A stretch of DNA of 64,000 nt from Metellina segmentata. Taxonomy: Eukaryota > Arthropoda > Arachnida > Araneae > Tetragnathidae. Below the pieces are notes generated by a model. That model did no database searches. It was given only the letters and a program-made list of their open reading frames with translations, and was not told the origin of the DNA. This document shows positions 43,100 to 54,274 of this stretch, piece after piece; position 1 is the stretch's first letter; every line of letters begins with the position of its first letter. The DNA is taken from assembly GCA_947359465.1 (NCBI GenBank), contig OX375879.1:92925078-92989077 (forward strand). Direction: 5' to 3'. The translations under genes and the position numbers were made by a program.

Positions 43100-44390
43100 T
43101 ACATTTCTTCAGAAAATGCGTCTCACAAAAACCCCTCTTTTGAAAAAATTAACCCAAAATGTAGGATCTAGATTTTTGGAAAATATTTATCATCCTGCTA
43201 GTCTCTGCATTAATCATCTGCATCATCGCAGCTGTTGTCATTGTTATCGCTGACGTTATTATGGGTATCGTCATGAGCCTCGGGGATGTGGTCATCTTTA
43301 TTTCCCATGTCCTATCGGCTTCTGTTTCATGTTTAGCGTTTAATATTCCGTTTTTTGCAGCTCTTTCCCATGATTTCGTGAAAGTTGTATGTACCTAAGC
43401 TTACAAAAGTTTCAATGGTTTGCATTTTTATATGTAACATAACTGAATAACCTGGCTTTGCTCGGGTTTCAAATATGACCGCAACAGCTAAAATACGACT
43501 GTGACATTTCCCTCAGTTAACTCAAATCCACAAACTCTGTAGAACGTATTTCCTACCACAACAGCTAAAATATGACCGTGACATTTCCCAGTGTTAACTC
43601 ATACACAAACCCTGTAGAACGAGTTTCACTGTTCATGTCCATTTATTGCAGAAAAACAAACTTTAGATTTTAAAATTGGGGCTTCGAGAGACACTTTTAG
43701 GACTACCTGTGTTACAATTTTCATGGCTACAGATTAGTCTGAGGAAAGAAATAGCCTATGGATTGGTTAAACATTGTAGATTTGTATAGAGAATATACAC
43801 ACATATCTTTTTATATATATGAATACGATACAGAAATGATAGAATAGATATAGATGTTGGTGTGTGTGAAGGTGTGCTTATCTGAAGCCATCCAATGCAA
43901 GTAAAATTTGTGTAAATAATATTTAAAGGGTTTGCTTATAGGTCGCTGGAAAATCGAGATAAGACCACCTGTGACTAGCGAAATATCTGTTTTCGAAGCG
44001 CTGAACAATCCTTTTATCAACAGAATGGCCTCGAAAGTTGTCCAATTCAAGCATAGACTTCTTCAGTGCTACCCTATGGCGACTATTCCATACAGATTTT
44101 ATCCAACTGTCATTCAACAAAATGACATGGTGGCTATCGCCTTGAATAGTTAAGAGTATTATAAGCGAATCCCTTTTGCTTGTCTGTTTGAGAAAGAGGA
44201 ATAGGATTTAATTAAAGAAGGGGTCTTATTTTCGAGAAAATATTGTACTCTCTGATTATAGGGAATGGTACCTTTTGATTACGGCTATAGATATAACAAG
44301 CGCGATTATTTCTTGGTCGCGATTGTTATAATTATCAATGTACAACTCATGTACTGGCAGTTGTCTCAATTCTTTCTTAGCACGATTATT
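43100..44390. other. Unassigned; includes an 80-bp duplicated segment
   Basis: AACAGCTAAAATACGACTGT (about 43485) and AACAGCTAAAATATGACCGT (about 43561) begin two adjacent units with matching CACAAACTCTGTAGAACG / CACAAACCCTGTAGAACG ends. The phrase CTGGCTTTGCTCGGGTTTC near 43452 resembles a recurrent transposon-terminal phrase, but no element can be delimited. Confidence 0.4.
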
Positions 44391-44397
44391 GTACAAC

Positions 44398-44556
44398 TGA
44401 TGTACCGGGCGTAGTCTAAAGGTTAATGCGACTACTAATGCTTTCTCGAGTTTGAAATCATCTGACCCTAGTTCAAAATTACGGAGTGTTCTCTGATCTT
44501 TCCCTTCGAGTTCGATCCCTGACTGCCGGCAATAGCCAGTTAGGTTGTACAACAGA
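44398..44556 (+). mobile_element. SINE-A 3' fragment
   Basis: GAAATCATCTGACCCTAG, TTCAAAATTACGGAGTG, TCTTTCCCTTCGAGTTCGAT and CGGCAATAGCCAGTTAGGTT match the SINE-A body in order. The region upstream (GGCGTAGTCTAAAGG) is not the usual head. Confidence 0.7.
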
Positions 44557-44739
44557 AACTTAATTTCATTTCTACATCTTGAGCAATAAAAAAACACATT
44601 AAATATTGGAAATAGGTCAATCCTCAGTTGACTGCACTGATAATTTTATAATTGTTTCAATTTGAAATTTCCAGGGTACAAGATTCTTATTTTCTTTAAA
44701 TATTCCTTCCCTCAGATTGGTGCCGTCTTACAACATTGG

Positions 44740-47700
44740 ATTGTTAGCGCACATAGTGATAGGTAAGGTAATTTTAATTGACGTCCTACTAGAGCAACAC
44801 AACGGGTTATTGACGATGGTCCGGGATCAATCCCCAAGGGAAATATCCGAGCACATAGTGGTAGAGCAAAGATGCGGATATCAATAAGAATTTATAAGGT
44901 GTTTCAAAACTTCCTGAATAAACTTTGAGGATAACAGAATTAAACCATGTTCGCATAGGGATGTTTCTTTGCACGTGTGATGTGGATAGGGATGAATCGA
45001 AATATATTTTGTGTTGATTTGTGACGAGGAATCGCACGGTATGATTAGTGTGTCATCGATTATGTCCCTCCCTTTGCTGATAAATTTATGGACACTACCT
45101 AAAATCGACAACAGACAAAGATATCGGACGAATTTGACAAGTCTCGCTTTGGTTTCCGTCTTATTTGCAGATAATTGTTAGCGCACATAGTGATAGGTAA
45201 GGTAATTTAATTGACGTCCTACTAGAGCAACACAACGGGCTATTGACGATGGTCCGGGATCAATCCCCAAGGGAAATATCCGAGCACATAGTGGTAGAGC
45301 AAAGATGCGGATATCAATAAGAATTTATAAGGTGTTTCAAAACTTCCTGAATAAACTTTGAGGATAACAGAATTAAACCATGTTCGCATAGGGATGTTTC
45401 TTTGCACGTATGATGTGGATAGGGATGAATCGAAATATATTTTGTGTTGATTTGTGACGAGGAATCGCACGGTATGATTAGTGTGTCATCGATTATGTCC
45501 CTCCCTTTGCTGATAAATTTATGGACACTACCTAAAATCGACAACAGACAAAGATATCGGACGAATTTGACAAGTCTCGCTTTGGTTTCCGTCTTATTTG
45601 CAGATAATTGTTAGCGCACATAGTGATAGGTAAGGTAATTTAATTGACGTCCTACTAGAGCAACACAACGGGATATTGACGATGGTCCGGGATCAATCCC
45701 CAAGGGAAATATCCGAGCACATAGTGGTAGAGCAAAGATGCGGATATCAATAAGAATTTATAAGGTGTTTCAAAACTTCCTGAATAAACTTTGAGGATAA
45801 CAGAATTAAACCATGTTCGAATAGGGATGTTTCTTTGCACGTGTGATGTGGATAGGGATGAATCGAAATATATTTTGTGTTGATTTGTGACGAGGAATCG
45901 CACGGTATGATTAGTGTGTCATCGATTATGTCCCTCCCTTTGCTGATAAATTTATGGACACTACCTAAAATCGACAACAGACAAAGATATCGGACGAATT
46001 TGACAAGTCTCGCTTTGGTTTCCGTCTTATTTGCAGATAATTGTTAGCGCACATAGTGATAGGTAAGGTAATTTAATTGACGTCCTACTAGAGCAACACA
46101 ACGGGATATTGACGATGGTCCGGGATCAATCCCCAAGGGAAATATCCGAGCACATAGTGGTAGAGCAAAGATGCGGATATCAATAAGAATTTATAAGGTG
46201 TTTCAAAACTTCCTGAATAAACTTTGAGGATAACAGAATTAAACCATGTTCGAATAGGGATGTTTCTTTGCATGTGTGATGTGGATAGGGATGAATCGAA
46301 ATATATTTTGTGTTGATTTGTGACAAGAAATCGCACGGTATGATTAGTGTGTCATCGATTATGTCCCTCCCTTTGCTGATAAATTTATGGACACTACCTA
46401 AAATCGACAACAGACAAAGATATCGGACGAATTTGACAAGTCTCGCTTTGGTTTCCGTCTTATTTGCAGATAATTGTTAGCGCACATAGTGATAGGTAAG
46501 GTAATTTAATTGACGTCCTACTAGAGCAACACAACGGGCTATTGACGATGGTCCGGGATCAATCCCCAAGGGAAATATCCGAGCACATAGTGGTAGAGCA
46601 AAGATGCGGATATCAATAAGAATTTATAAGGTGTTTCAAAACTTCCTGAATAAACTTTGAGGATAACAGAATTAAACCATGTTCGAATAGGGATGTTTCT
46701 TTGCACGTATGATGTGGATAGGGATGAATCGAAATATATTTTGTGTTGATTTGTGACGAGGAATCGCACGGTATGATTAGTGTGTCATCGATTATGTCCC
46801 TCCCTTTGCTGATAAATTTATGGACACTACCTAAAATCGACAACAGACAAAGATATCGGACGAATTTGACAAGTCTCGCTTTGGTTTCCGTCTTATTTGC
46901 AGATAATTGTTAGCGCACATAGTGATAGGTAAGGTAATTTAATTGACGTCCTACTAGAGCAACACAACGGGCTATTGACGATGGTCCGGGATCAATCCCC
47001 AAGGGAAATATCCGAGCACATAGTGGTAGAGCAAAGATGCGGATATCAATAAGAATTTATAAGGTGTTTCAAAACTTCCTGAATAAACTTTGAGGATAAC
47101 AGAATTAAACCATGTTCGAATAGGGATGTTTCTTTGCATGTGTGATGTGGATAGGGATGAATCGAAATATATTTTGTGTTGATTTGTGACAAGAAATCGC
47201 ACGGTATGATTAGTGTGTCATCGATTATGTCCCTCCCTTTGCTGATAAATTTATGGACACTACCTAAAATCGACAACAGACAAAGATATCGGACGAATTT
47301 GACAAGTCTCGCTTTGGTTTCCGTCTTATTTGCAGATAATTGTTAGCGCACATAGTGATAGGTAAGGTAATTTAATTGACGTCCTACTAGAGCAACACAA
47401 CGGGCTATTGACGATGGTCCGGGATCAATCCCCAAGGGAAATATCCGAGCACATAGTGGTAGAGCAAAGATGCGGATATCAATAAGAATTTATAAGGTGT
47501 TTCAAAACTTCCTGAATAAACTTTGAGGATAACAGAATTAAACCATGTTCGAATAGGGATGTTTCTTTGCATGTGTGATGTGGATAGGGATGAATCGAAA
47601 TATATTTTGTGTTGATTTGTGACAAGAAATCGCACGGTATGATTAGTGTGTCATCGATTATGTCCCTCCCTTTGCTGATAAATTTATGGACACTACCTAA

Positions 47701-48637
47701 AATCGACAACAGACAAAGATATCGGACGAATTTGACAAGTCTCGCTTTGGTTTCCGTCTTATTTGCAGATAATTGTTAGCGCACATAGTGATAGGTAAGG
47801 TAATTTAATTGACGTCCTACTAGAGCAACACAACGGGCTATTGACGATGGTCCGGGATCAATCCCCAAGGGAAATATCCGAGCACATAGTGGTAGAGCAA
47901 AGATGCGGATATCAATAAGAATTTATAAGGTGTTTCAAAACTTCCTGAATAAACTTTGAGGATAACAGAATTAAACCATGTTCGAATAGGGATGTTTCTT
48001 TGCACGTATGATGTGGATAGGGATGAATCGAAATATATTTTGTGTTGATTTGTGACGAGGAATCGCACGGTATGATTAGTGTGTCATCGATTATGTCCCT
48101 CCCTTTGCTGATAAATTTATGGACACTACCTAAAATCGACAACAGACAAAGATATCGGACGAATTTGACAAGTCTCGCTTTGGTTTCCGTCTTATTTGCA
48201 GATAATTGTTAGCGCACATAGTGATAGGTAAGGTAATTTAATTGACGTCCTACTAGAGCAACACAACGGGCTATTGACGATGGTCCGGGATCAATCCCCA
48301 AGGGAAATATCCGAGCACATAGTGGTAGAGCAAAGATGCGGATATCAATAAGAATTTATAAGGTGTTTCAAAACTTCCTGAATAAACTTTGAGGATAACA
48401 GAATTAAACCATGTTCGAATAGGGATGTTTCTTTGCATGTGTGATGTGGATAGGGATGAATCGAAATATATTTTGTGTTGATTTGTGACAAGAAATCGCA
48501 CGGTATGATTAGTGTGTCATCGATTATGTCCCTCCCTTTGCTTATAAATTTATGGACACTAGCTAAAATCGACAACAGACAAAGATATCGGACGAATTTG
48601 ACAAGTCTAGCTTTGGTTTCCATCTTATTTGCAGATA
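44740..48637 (-). repeat. Satellite array: nine 433-bp units containing SINE-A 3' sequence
   Basis: ATTGTTAGCGCACATAGTGA begins units at 44740, 45174, 45607, 46040, 46473, 46906, 47339, 47772 and 48205; the first unit is 434 bp, the rest 433. Each contains about 90 bp of SINE-A 3' end on the minus strand (GTCCTACTAGAGCAACACAA to GGGATCAATCCCC). A second, unnamed repeat (R2) part follows, from TATGATTAGTGTGTCATCGA to CTTATTTGCAGATAAT. Variant sites (CGCATAGG/CGAATAGG, CACGTGTG/CACGTATG/CATGTGTG, GACGAGGAA/GACAAGAAA) sort the units into types in the order a b c d b d d b d. The recurring 76-codon frames are by-products of the repeat. Confidence 0.97.
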
Positions 48638-48639
48638 AT

Positions 48640-49095
48640 AGGGCCGGCATCAAATTTCGGAAAAGAACCATCTAAATTGGACAGATTAACGTTCTTTTAT
48701 ATCGATCCTTCCCTACCTCTTTCAATCAAGTTAAAAAGAACCACGCGATAGAAAGGATGTCAAGCCAAGACAACAATATTTACGCTCAGCTACTGGTAAT
48801 CCCAGGAATGCCAAAAGGACGGCTTGTTTTTTGTTTTCCCGATTACATATTAAATGGCTGGAAGTGACGTTGTAAAACTATCGACGGACACATTTCCAAA
48901 GTACCACATCCAATTGAAAAAAATGACACTTTTTCGAGTCGGTTTTCAACAAGGAGCTGAGTGATAAGATTATGGTGCGGTCGATTCTGACGGCCATGTA
49001 CGTGAAATTGTAGACATTAAATAACATGGACTACAGACAAAAAATATAGGACGAGACTCACAGAAGTGATGCCATAAAATCATAGACACACGAAC
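48640..49095 (+). repeat. R2 interspersed repeat, copy 1 (two partial units)
   Basis: TAGGGCCGGCATCAAATTTC, GAACCATCTAAATTGGACAG and AAAAAGAACCACGCGATAG match 53350-53470. TCGGTTTTCAACAAGGAGCT, GTGATAAGATTATGG and TAGACATTAAATAACATGG with AAAAAATATAGGACGAGA match 52850-53310. The order shows the end of one R2 unit followed by the start of another. Its left extension is the R2 part of the 433-bp units. Class unknown. Confidence 0.7.
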
Positions 49096-49099
49096 TGCT

Positions 49100-51211
49100 C
49101 CGGAATACCAGGTATAATTGAAAAAACTCGGGTGGGCTTTGTTGGAAGGTACGTATTTTTTAATTACCGTCGCACTGGAGCAACGCAACGGGATATTGGC
49201 AATGGTCTGGGATCAAATTCGAAGAGAAAGATATAAGGACAGTACCACGTAATTTTGTATCGCGGTCAGATGATCTGAGCTGGCACCCCATCCTGAATAC
49301 CAGGTTTAATTGAAAAAACTCGGGTGGGCTTTGTTGGAAGGTACGTATTTTTTAATTACCGTCGCACTGGAGCAACGCAACGGGATATTGGCAATGGTCT
49401 GGGATCAAATTCGAAGAGAAAGATATAAGGACAGCACCACGTAATTTTGTATCGCGGTCAGATGATCTGAGCTGGCACCCCATCCTGAATACCAGGTTTA
49501 ATTGAAAAAACTCGGGTGGGCTTTGTTGGAAGGTACGTATTTTTTAATTACCGTCGCACTGGAGCAACGCAACGGGATATTGGCAATGGTCTGGGATCAA
49601 ATTCGAAGAGAAAGATATAAGGACAGTACCACGTAATTTTGTATCGCGGTCAGATGATCTGAGCTGGCACCCCATCCTGAATACCAGGTTTAATTGAAAA
49701 AACTCGGGTGGGCTTTGTTGGAAGGTACGTATTTTTTAATTACCGTCGCACTGGAGCAACGCAACGGGATATTGGCAATGATCTGGGATCAAATTCGAAG
49801 AGAAAGATATAAGGACAGTACCACGTAATTTTGTATCGCGGTCAGATGATCTGAGCTGGCACCCCATCCTGAATACCAGGTTTAATTGAAAAAACTCGGG
49901 TGGGCTTTGTTGGAAGGTACGTATTTTTTAATTACCGTCGCACTGGAGCAACGCAACGGGATATTGGCAATGATCTGGGATCAAATTCGAAGAGAAAGAT
50001 ATAAGGACAGCACCACGTAATTTTGTATCGCGGTCAGATGATCTGAGCTGGCACCCCATCCTGAATACCAGGTTTAATTGAAAAAACTCGGGTGGGCTTT
50101 GTTGGAAGGTACGTATTTTTTAATTACCGTCGCACTGGAGCAACGCAACGGGATATTGGCAATGGTCTGGGATCAAATTCGAAGAGAAAGATATAAGGAC
50201 AGTACCACGTAATTTTGTATCGCGGTCAGATGATCTGAGCTGGCACCCCATCCTGAATACCAGGTTTAATTGAAAAAACTCGGGTGGGCTTTGTTGGAAG
50301 GTACGTATTTTTTAATTACCGTCGCACTGGAGCAACGCAACGGGATATTGGCAATGGTCTGGGATCAAATTCGAAGAGAAAGATATAAGGACAGCACCAC
50401 GTAATTTTGTATCGCGGTCAGATGATCTGAGCTGGCACCCCATCCTGAATACCAGGTTTAATTGAAAAAACTCGGGTGGGCTTTGTTGGAAGGTACGTAT
50501 TTTTTAATTACCGTCGCACTGGAGCAACGCAACGGGATATTGGCAATGGTCTGGGATCAAATTCGAAGAGAAAGATATAAGGACAGTACCACGTAATTTT
50601 GTATCGCGGTCAGATGATCTGAGCTGGCACCCCATCCTGAATACCAGGTTTAATTGAAAAAACTCGGGTGGGCTTTGTTGGAAGGTACGTATTTTTTAAT
50701 TACCGTCGCACTGGAGCAACGCAACGGGATATTGGCAATGATCTGGGATCAAATTCGAAGAGAAAGATATAAGGACAGTACCACGTAATTTTGTATCGCG
50801 GTCAGATGATCTGAGCTGGCACCCCATCCTGAATACCAGGTTTAATTGAAAAAACTCGGGTGGGCTTTGTTGGAAGGTACGTATTTTTTAATTACCGTCG
50901 CACTGGAGCAACGCAACGGGATATTGGCAATGATCTGGGATCAAATTCGAAGAGAAAGATATAAGGACAGCACCACGTAATTTTGTATCGCGGTCAGATG
51001 ATCTGAGCTGGCACCCCATCCTGAATACCAGGTTTAATTGAAAAAACTCGGGTGGGCTTTGTTGGAAGGTACGTATTTTTTAATTACCGTCGCACTGGAG
51101 CAACGCAACGGGATATTGGCAATGGTCTGGGATCAAATTCGAAGAGAAAGATATAAGGACAGCACCACGTAATTTTGTATCGCGGTCAGATGATCTGAGC
51201 TGTCACCCCAT
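49100..51211 (-). repeat. Satellite array: eleven 192-bp units derived from SINE-A
   Basis: GAATACCAGG-led units start at 49100, 49292, 49484, 49676, 49868, 50060, 50252, 50444, 50636, 50828 and 51020. About 136 bp of each is SINE-A 3' half on the minus strand (TTAATTACCGTCGCACTGG to GAGCTGGCACCCCATCC) and 56 bp is flanking DNA (TTGAAAAAACTCGGGTGGGC). Two sites, AATG(G/A)TCTGGG and GGACAG(T/C)ACC, read GT GC GT AT AC GT GC GT AT AC GC across the units. A five-unit block of 960 bp is therefore repeated twice. The last unit runs into the rest of a SINE-A copy, which identifies the source. Confidence 0.97.
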
Positions 51212-51365
51212 CCTCCGAACTTCCACTCCACTCGAACGTGAGGACATCAGAGGCCACGACAGATTTAACATGCACTAGAAACCGATCTACAGGTCTGTCT
51301 TTAGTTGGATTCGAACTCGCAACTGGGGATTGCAATCCCATCAGGCAAAATTTGACTACCTACCG
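51076..51365 (-). mobile_element. SINE-A copy at the array edge, likely founder
   Basis: It includes the last 192-bp unit's SINE part and extends through CTCCGAACTTCCACTCCAC, GACATCAGAGGCCACGACAG and CATGCACTAGAAACC. It ends in a tRNA-like head with minus-strand B box GAGTTCGAATCC near 51305 and an A-box-like segment near 51345. Only this end of the array has the head. The array therefore grew from the 3' half plus downstream flank of this insertion. Confidence 0.8.
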
Positions 51366-51479
51366 GATCCAGGAACATCCATCGGATCCGGACCGGATCC
51401 AATAAACCTGATATTTAAAAAAATTAAATAATCGATTATTCAAACCCAACTTTAAAGTAGCAAAATCGTTTAATCAGCA

Positions 51480-52270
51480 ATCGATAGTGAGTGAATCGAT
51501 ATTATATTTTTTAACCATCAGTTTGGAGAATTCTAGAAAAAATAATAAATTAAATGATGAACAATATATTTTTAATAAAGAGGAATTGTCAAGTAAATTC
51601 TGCAAGAAAATGAAGACCATTGCAATAAGACAAACTTTAGAAAAGAAACAGATTTTGAGAAAATACCGAAGAAAGAAAAATTTGTAATTTTTAGTTAACG
51701 TCGTACTAGAGCAACACAACGGGCTATTGACGACGGTTCGGGATCAGTCCCTTAAGGGAAAGATCCGAGGACAACACCTCGTAATTTTGAACCACGGTCA
51801 GATGACGAAGCAACACCTGAGCTGGCACCCCACTCTCCAAACTTCCACGCCAACCCAACGTGAGGACTTTCGACCACGACAGATTTAAGGTGCACCAGCC
51901 GCCTCTACACCATACGTTTACAAACATCCATGCCCGGACCCGGATTCGAACCAGGAACCTTCCGATCTAGAGGCTAACACCTTAACCACTATACCGCTTG
52001 GTCGGCACCGAAGAAAGAAATGACTTCATATGAAATAATTCATGAAAAATAATTGTTTCTTATGTACGACTACTTAATGGCGGTTAAACCAACTAGTGTC
52101 GAAGCTGATTGGGTCTTCTCGGCCGCTGGTTATATTTGCAGTTCATTGAGAAGTAGGTTGGGGGACGACACAATTAATACGATTTGTTTCCTTCGATCCG
52201 GGCTATTGCGGCCTCCGGTGTTTCGTTGGAGCACGATCACGAGGTTTCATGTTAATATGAAACTTTAGCG
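51480..52270 (+). pseudogene. hAT-type transposase C-terminal relic interrupted by a SINE
   Basis: The clear part is 52075-52230, reading LMAVKPTSVEADWVFSAAGY and CSSLRSRLGDDTINTICFL. It matches the dimerisation region of hAT transposases (PTSVxxERVFSAAGxI..KLRSRLxDDTIxxLCFLR). Asp-Trp replaces the usual Glu-Arg before VFSAAG. Upstream, a Lys-rich frame (51487-51687) ending LRKYRRKK leads to the SINE insertion and resumes as KKEMTSYEIIHEK before a stop; its membership in hAT is less certain. No terminal repeats were found. Confidence 0.75.
51679..52006 (-). mobile_element. SINE-A, full length, 14-bp target duplication
   Basis: The flanks ACCGAAGAAAGAAA at 51665-51678 and 52007-52020 are identical, a clean target-site duplication. 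The 328-bp element reads on the minus strand from GCCGACCAAGCGGTATAGTG (A box TAGTGGTTAAGG) through B box GGTTCGAATCCGG to a 3' end CGTTAACTAAAAATTACAAA. It splits the hAT-like frame. The long minus-strand frame inside it is not a gene. Confidence 0.95.
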
Positions 52271-52274
52271 TATA

Positions 52275-52815
52275 ACATTTATTTAGGTGTAGTAAATGAA
52301 AGGAAGAAAGATTAAGTATATATAGTCTATTAAGTGTTTATCGGAAGATAACGAGTTCTTTTCCACGATGACCACGTTCCATGTCATCGTGGAAGAGAAT
52401 ATACTTGGCTTAAAGACAAATATATGCCGACGCTGGGAAGTTTCTTAAGCTTTCAACTGCGATCCAAAGTTTTACAAGTAGCACTGCTTCGATTTAACTT
52501 ATAATGTCTTCTATCGACATATGTTGACGTTAGCTCTCGTTTGCGACCGATTTCGACGTCGTAACATTTCGCATTCTTGAGATTCGCCGATTTGAAGTCC
52601 GCGCGGAGAAGCGGAAAGTCCCCCAAATGCCTCCTCCCTACCCTCTCTCCCCTCTTATCGTGGAGGGAAAACTCAAGGTCATTAATAAGCCATAATTCTC
52701 TCAGTTATCAACTGACACTAAGTTGGTTATGTTCGCGTTGATTAATTTAGACGGAACCCAAAGCCCATTTTTCGTAACCCTCTACTTTCCCTACTGTCCA
52801 CCATATTTTGGTGTG
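52275..52815. other. Unassigned; pyrimidine-rich patch
   Basis: At about 52600-52680 lie GTCCGCGCGGAGAAGCGG and a long pyrimidine run (CTCCTCCCTACCCTCTCTCC). A short inverted motif pairs CACGATGACCACG with CATCGTGGAAGAG near 52355-52395 (shared CACGATGA/TCATCGTG). No coding assignment. Confidence 0.35.
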
Positions 52816-52829
52816 ATATTGAAGACATA

Positions 52830-53490
52830 TTCACGTCAAAACGGACAAAACCAGGTCGGTTTTCAACAAGGAACTGCGTGATACGTTTATTCTGGTCGAT
52901 TCGGACCACTAATTACATAAATTTGGTAACGGTAAGTTTTAATTAACGTCTCAGTTTAGTAGACAGTTTTAACAGTTTAGTAGAGCAACACAACGGGCTA
53001 TTGACGACGGTCTGGGATCAATCCTCACCAAGTAATTTTGAACCACAGTCAGAAGACGAGGTAACCCCTGAGCAGGCCCAGCATTTTCCAAACTTCCACA
53101 CCAACACAACGTGAGACTTTTCGGCCACGACAGATTTAAGGTGCAACAGCCGTCTCTACACCATACGCTTACAAATATCCATGCTCTGATCCGGATTCGA
53201 ACCAGGAACCTTACGATCCAGAGGCTAACAACCACCAGACCGGTTGGTCGGCTACATAAAATTGGAGACATTAACTAAAATTGAGAACAAACAAAAAATA
53301 TAGGATGAGGTTGGCAAGTCTTATGTTGGTGGCCTACTTATTTTCGGACAATAGGGCCGACATCAAATTTCGGAAACGAACCATCCAAATTGAACACATT
53401 AACGGTCCTTTATGTGAGATCCTTTCCAATTCCCTTCTTCTATCAGCCTAAAAAGAACCACGCAGGAGAAAGAAGCCCCAGACAAAAACC
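52830..53490 (+). repeat. R2 interspersed repeat, copy 2, with SINE insertion
   Basis: CAGGTCGGTTTTCAACAAGG to TTCTGGTCGATTCGGACC lies left of the SINE. GAGACATTAACTAAAATTGA, AAAATATAGGATGAGGTTGG, ATAGGGCCGACATCAAATTT and AAAAAGAACCACGCAGGAGA lie to its right. The same series, without SINE, is at 48550-49090. No open frame. Confidence 0.75.
52927..53252 (-). mobile_element. SINE-A, full length, inserted in R2
   Basis: TACATAAATTTGG (52914-52926) and TACATAAAATTGG (53253-53265) flank it as a 13-bp target duplication with one mismatch. The matching place in R2 copy 1 (about 49000-49015) has no SINE. The head has B box GGTTCGAATCCGG. Near the 3' end it carries the extra segment TAGTAGACAGTTTTAACAGT, shared only with the copy at 54579, which marks a subfamily. 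Confidence 0.93.
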
Positions 53491-53494
53491 TATT

Positions 53495-54258
53495 TCCCGG
53501 AGACACTGCCCCATTGTGCCCCAGAATATGTGCACACAGATCTTTCCACCAAGACATTAATTAACGCCAGCTCCGTCTGAAGAAGTTAAAGGAAGGGAAA
53601 CCCTGCGCGTGGAAGTTTTCTGCCATTGATGGAAAGGACCAGGCAAATAAAAGAAGGAAATAGACTTATTTCTTCCACACCAGCAGAGGAACTTACTCCG
53701 AGACAATTTTGATTGAGACAGATGTGTCATTTCGTGTTCGGAGGAAGGGGACCTTGACCTTAGAAAATGAAAATAATAGATTGCTTCTGTTGATGCCGTA
53801 TTTTGACGGGGATTGCTAAGGAAGAAATGCGGCTGAATGGCATTGACCTTAACTTTCATATTAAGGTTGGCGTGAGACAAGACTCATTGGTCTTGTACTA
53901 CTCTTTTTTATAGATTTTGATCGAGAGTATTGATCGTATATCTCATGCATTATATGAATACATGAAACAAGTTTTGCTTTAATTCTGCAATTTATATAAT
54001 GTTAAGGACATTGGGATTAAGTATTTACTTATTTATTCTTCCAATTAATTCTCAATTTATCATTTTGATTTTATCTAAGCCGATTGACACACACAGATAA
54101 TTTTTCTTTCCCGATCACTACCCTCATCTGCTTTTTACACTAAACGCGGTGAAGGGTGAGGGGTGTGTCTAATGGGTAAAGTGTGACTCCTACAATAAAT
54201 GGTCAGTCGATTTTTGAATATATGTGATTGGTCCATGGAAGTTCTCCCTTGCCAATTC
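53495..54258. other. Unassigned, moderately GC-richer DNA
   Basis: A 107-codon minus-strand frame (53557-53880) is not recognised. The part next to 53495 may continue R2 beyond where copy 1 can be aligned. Confidence 0.35.
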
Positions 54259-54274
54259 GTAACAGCCACGGTAA

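Noticed and set aside
44807..48671. Pairs of 76- to 108-codon frames repeated nine times on the minus strand (starting MRFLVTNQHK and MSILGSVHKF)
   Set aside because: They are products of the 433-bp satellite unit; the same SINE and R2 sequences elsewhere have stops, and no start or signal context is conserved independently of the repeat.
53557..53880. 107-codon minus-strand frame
   Set aside because: No recognisable domain; it borders repeat R2, and its codon use looks unselected. Left unassigned.
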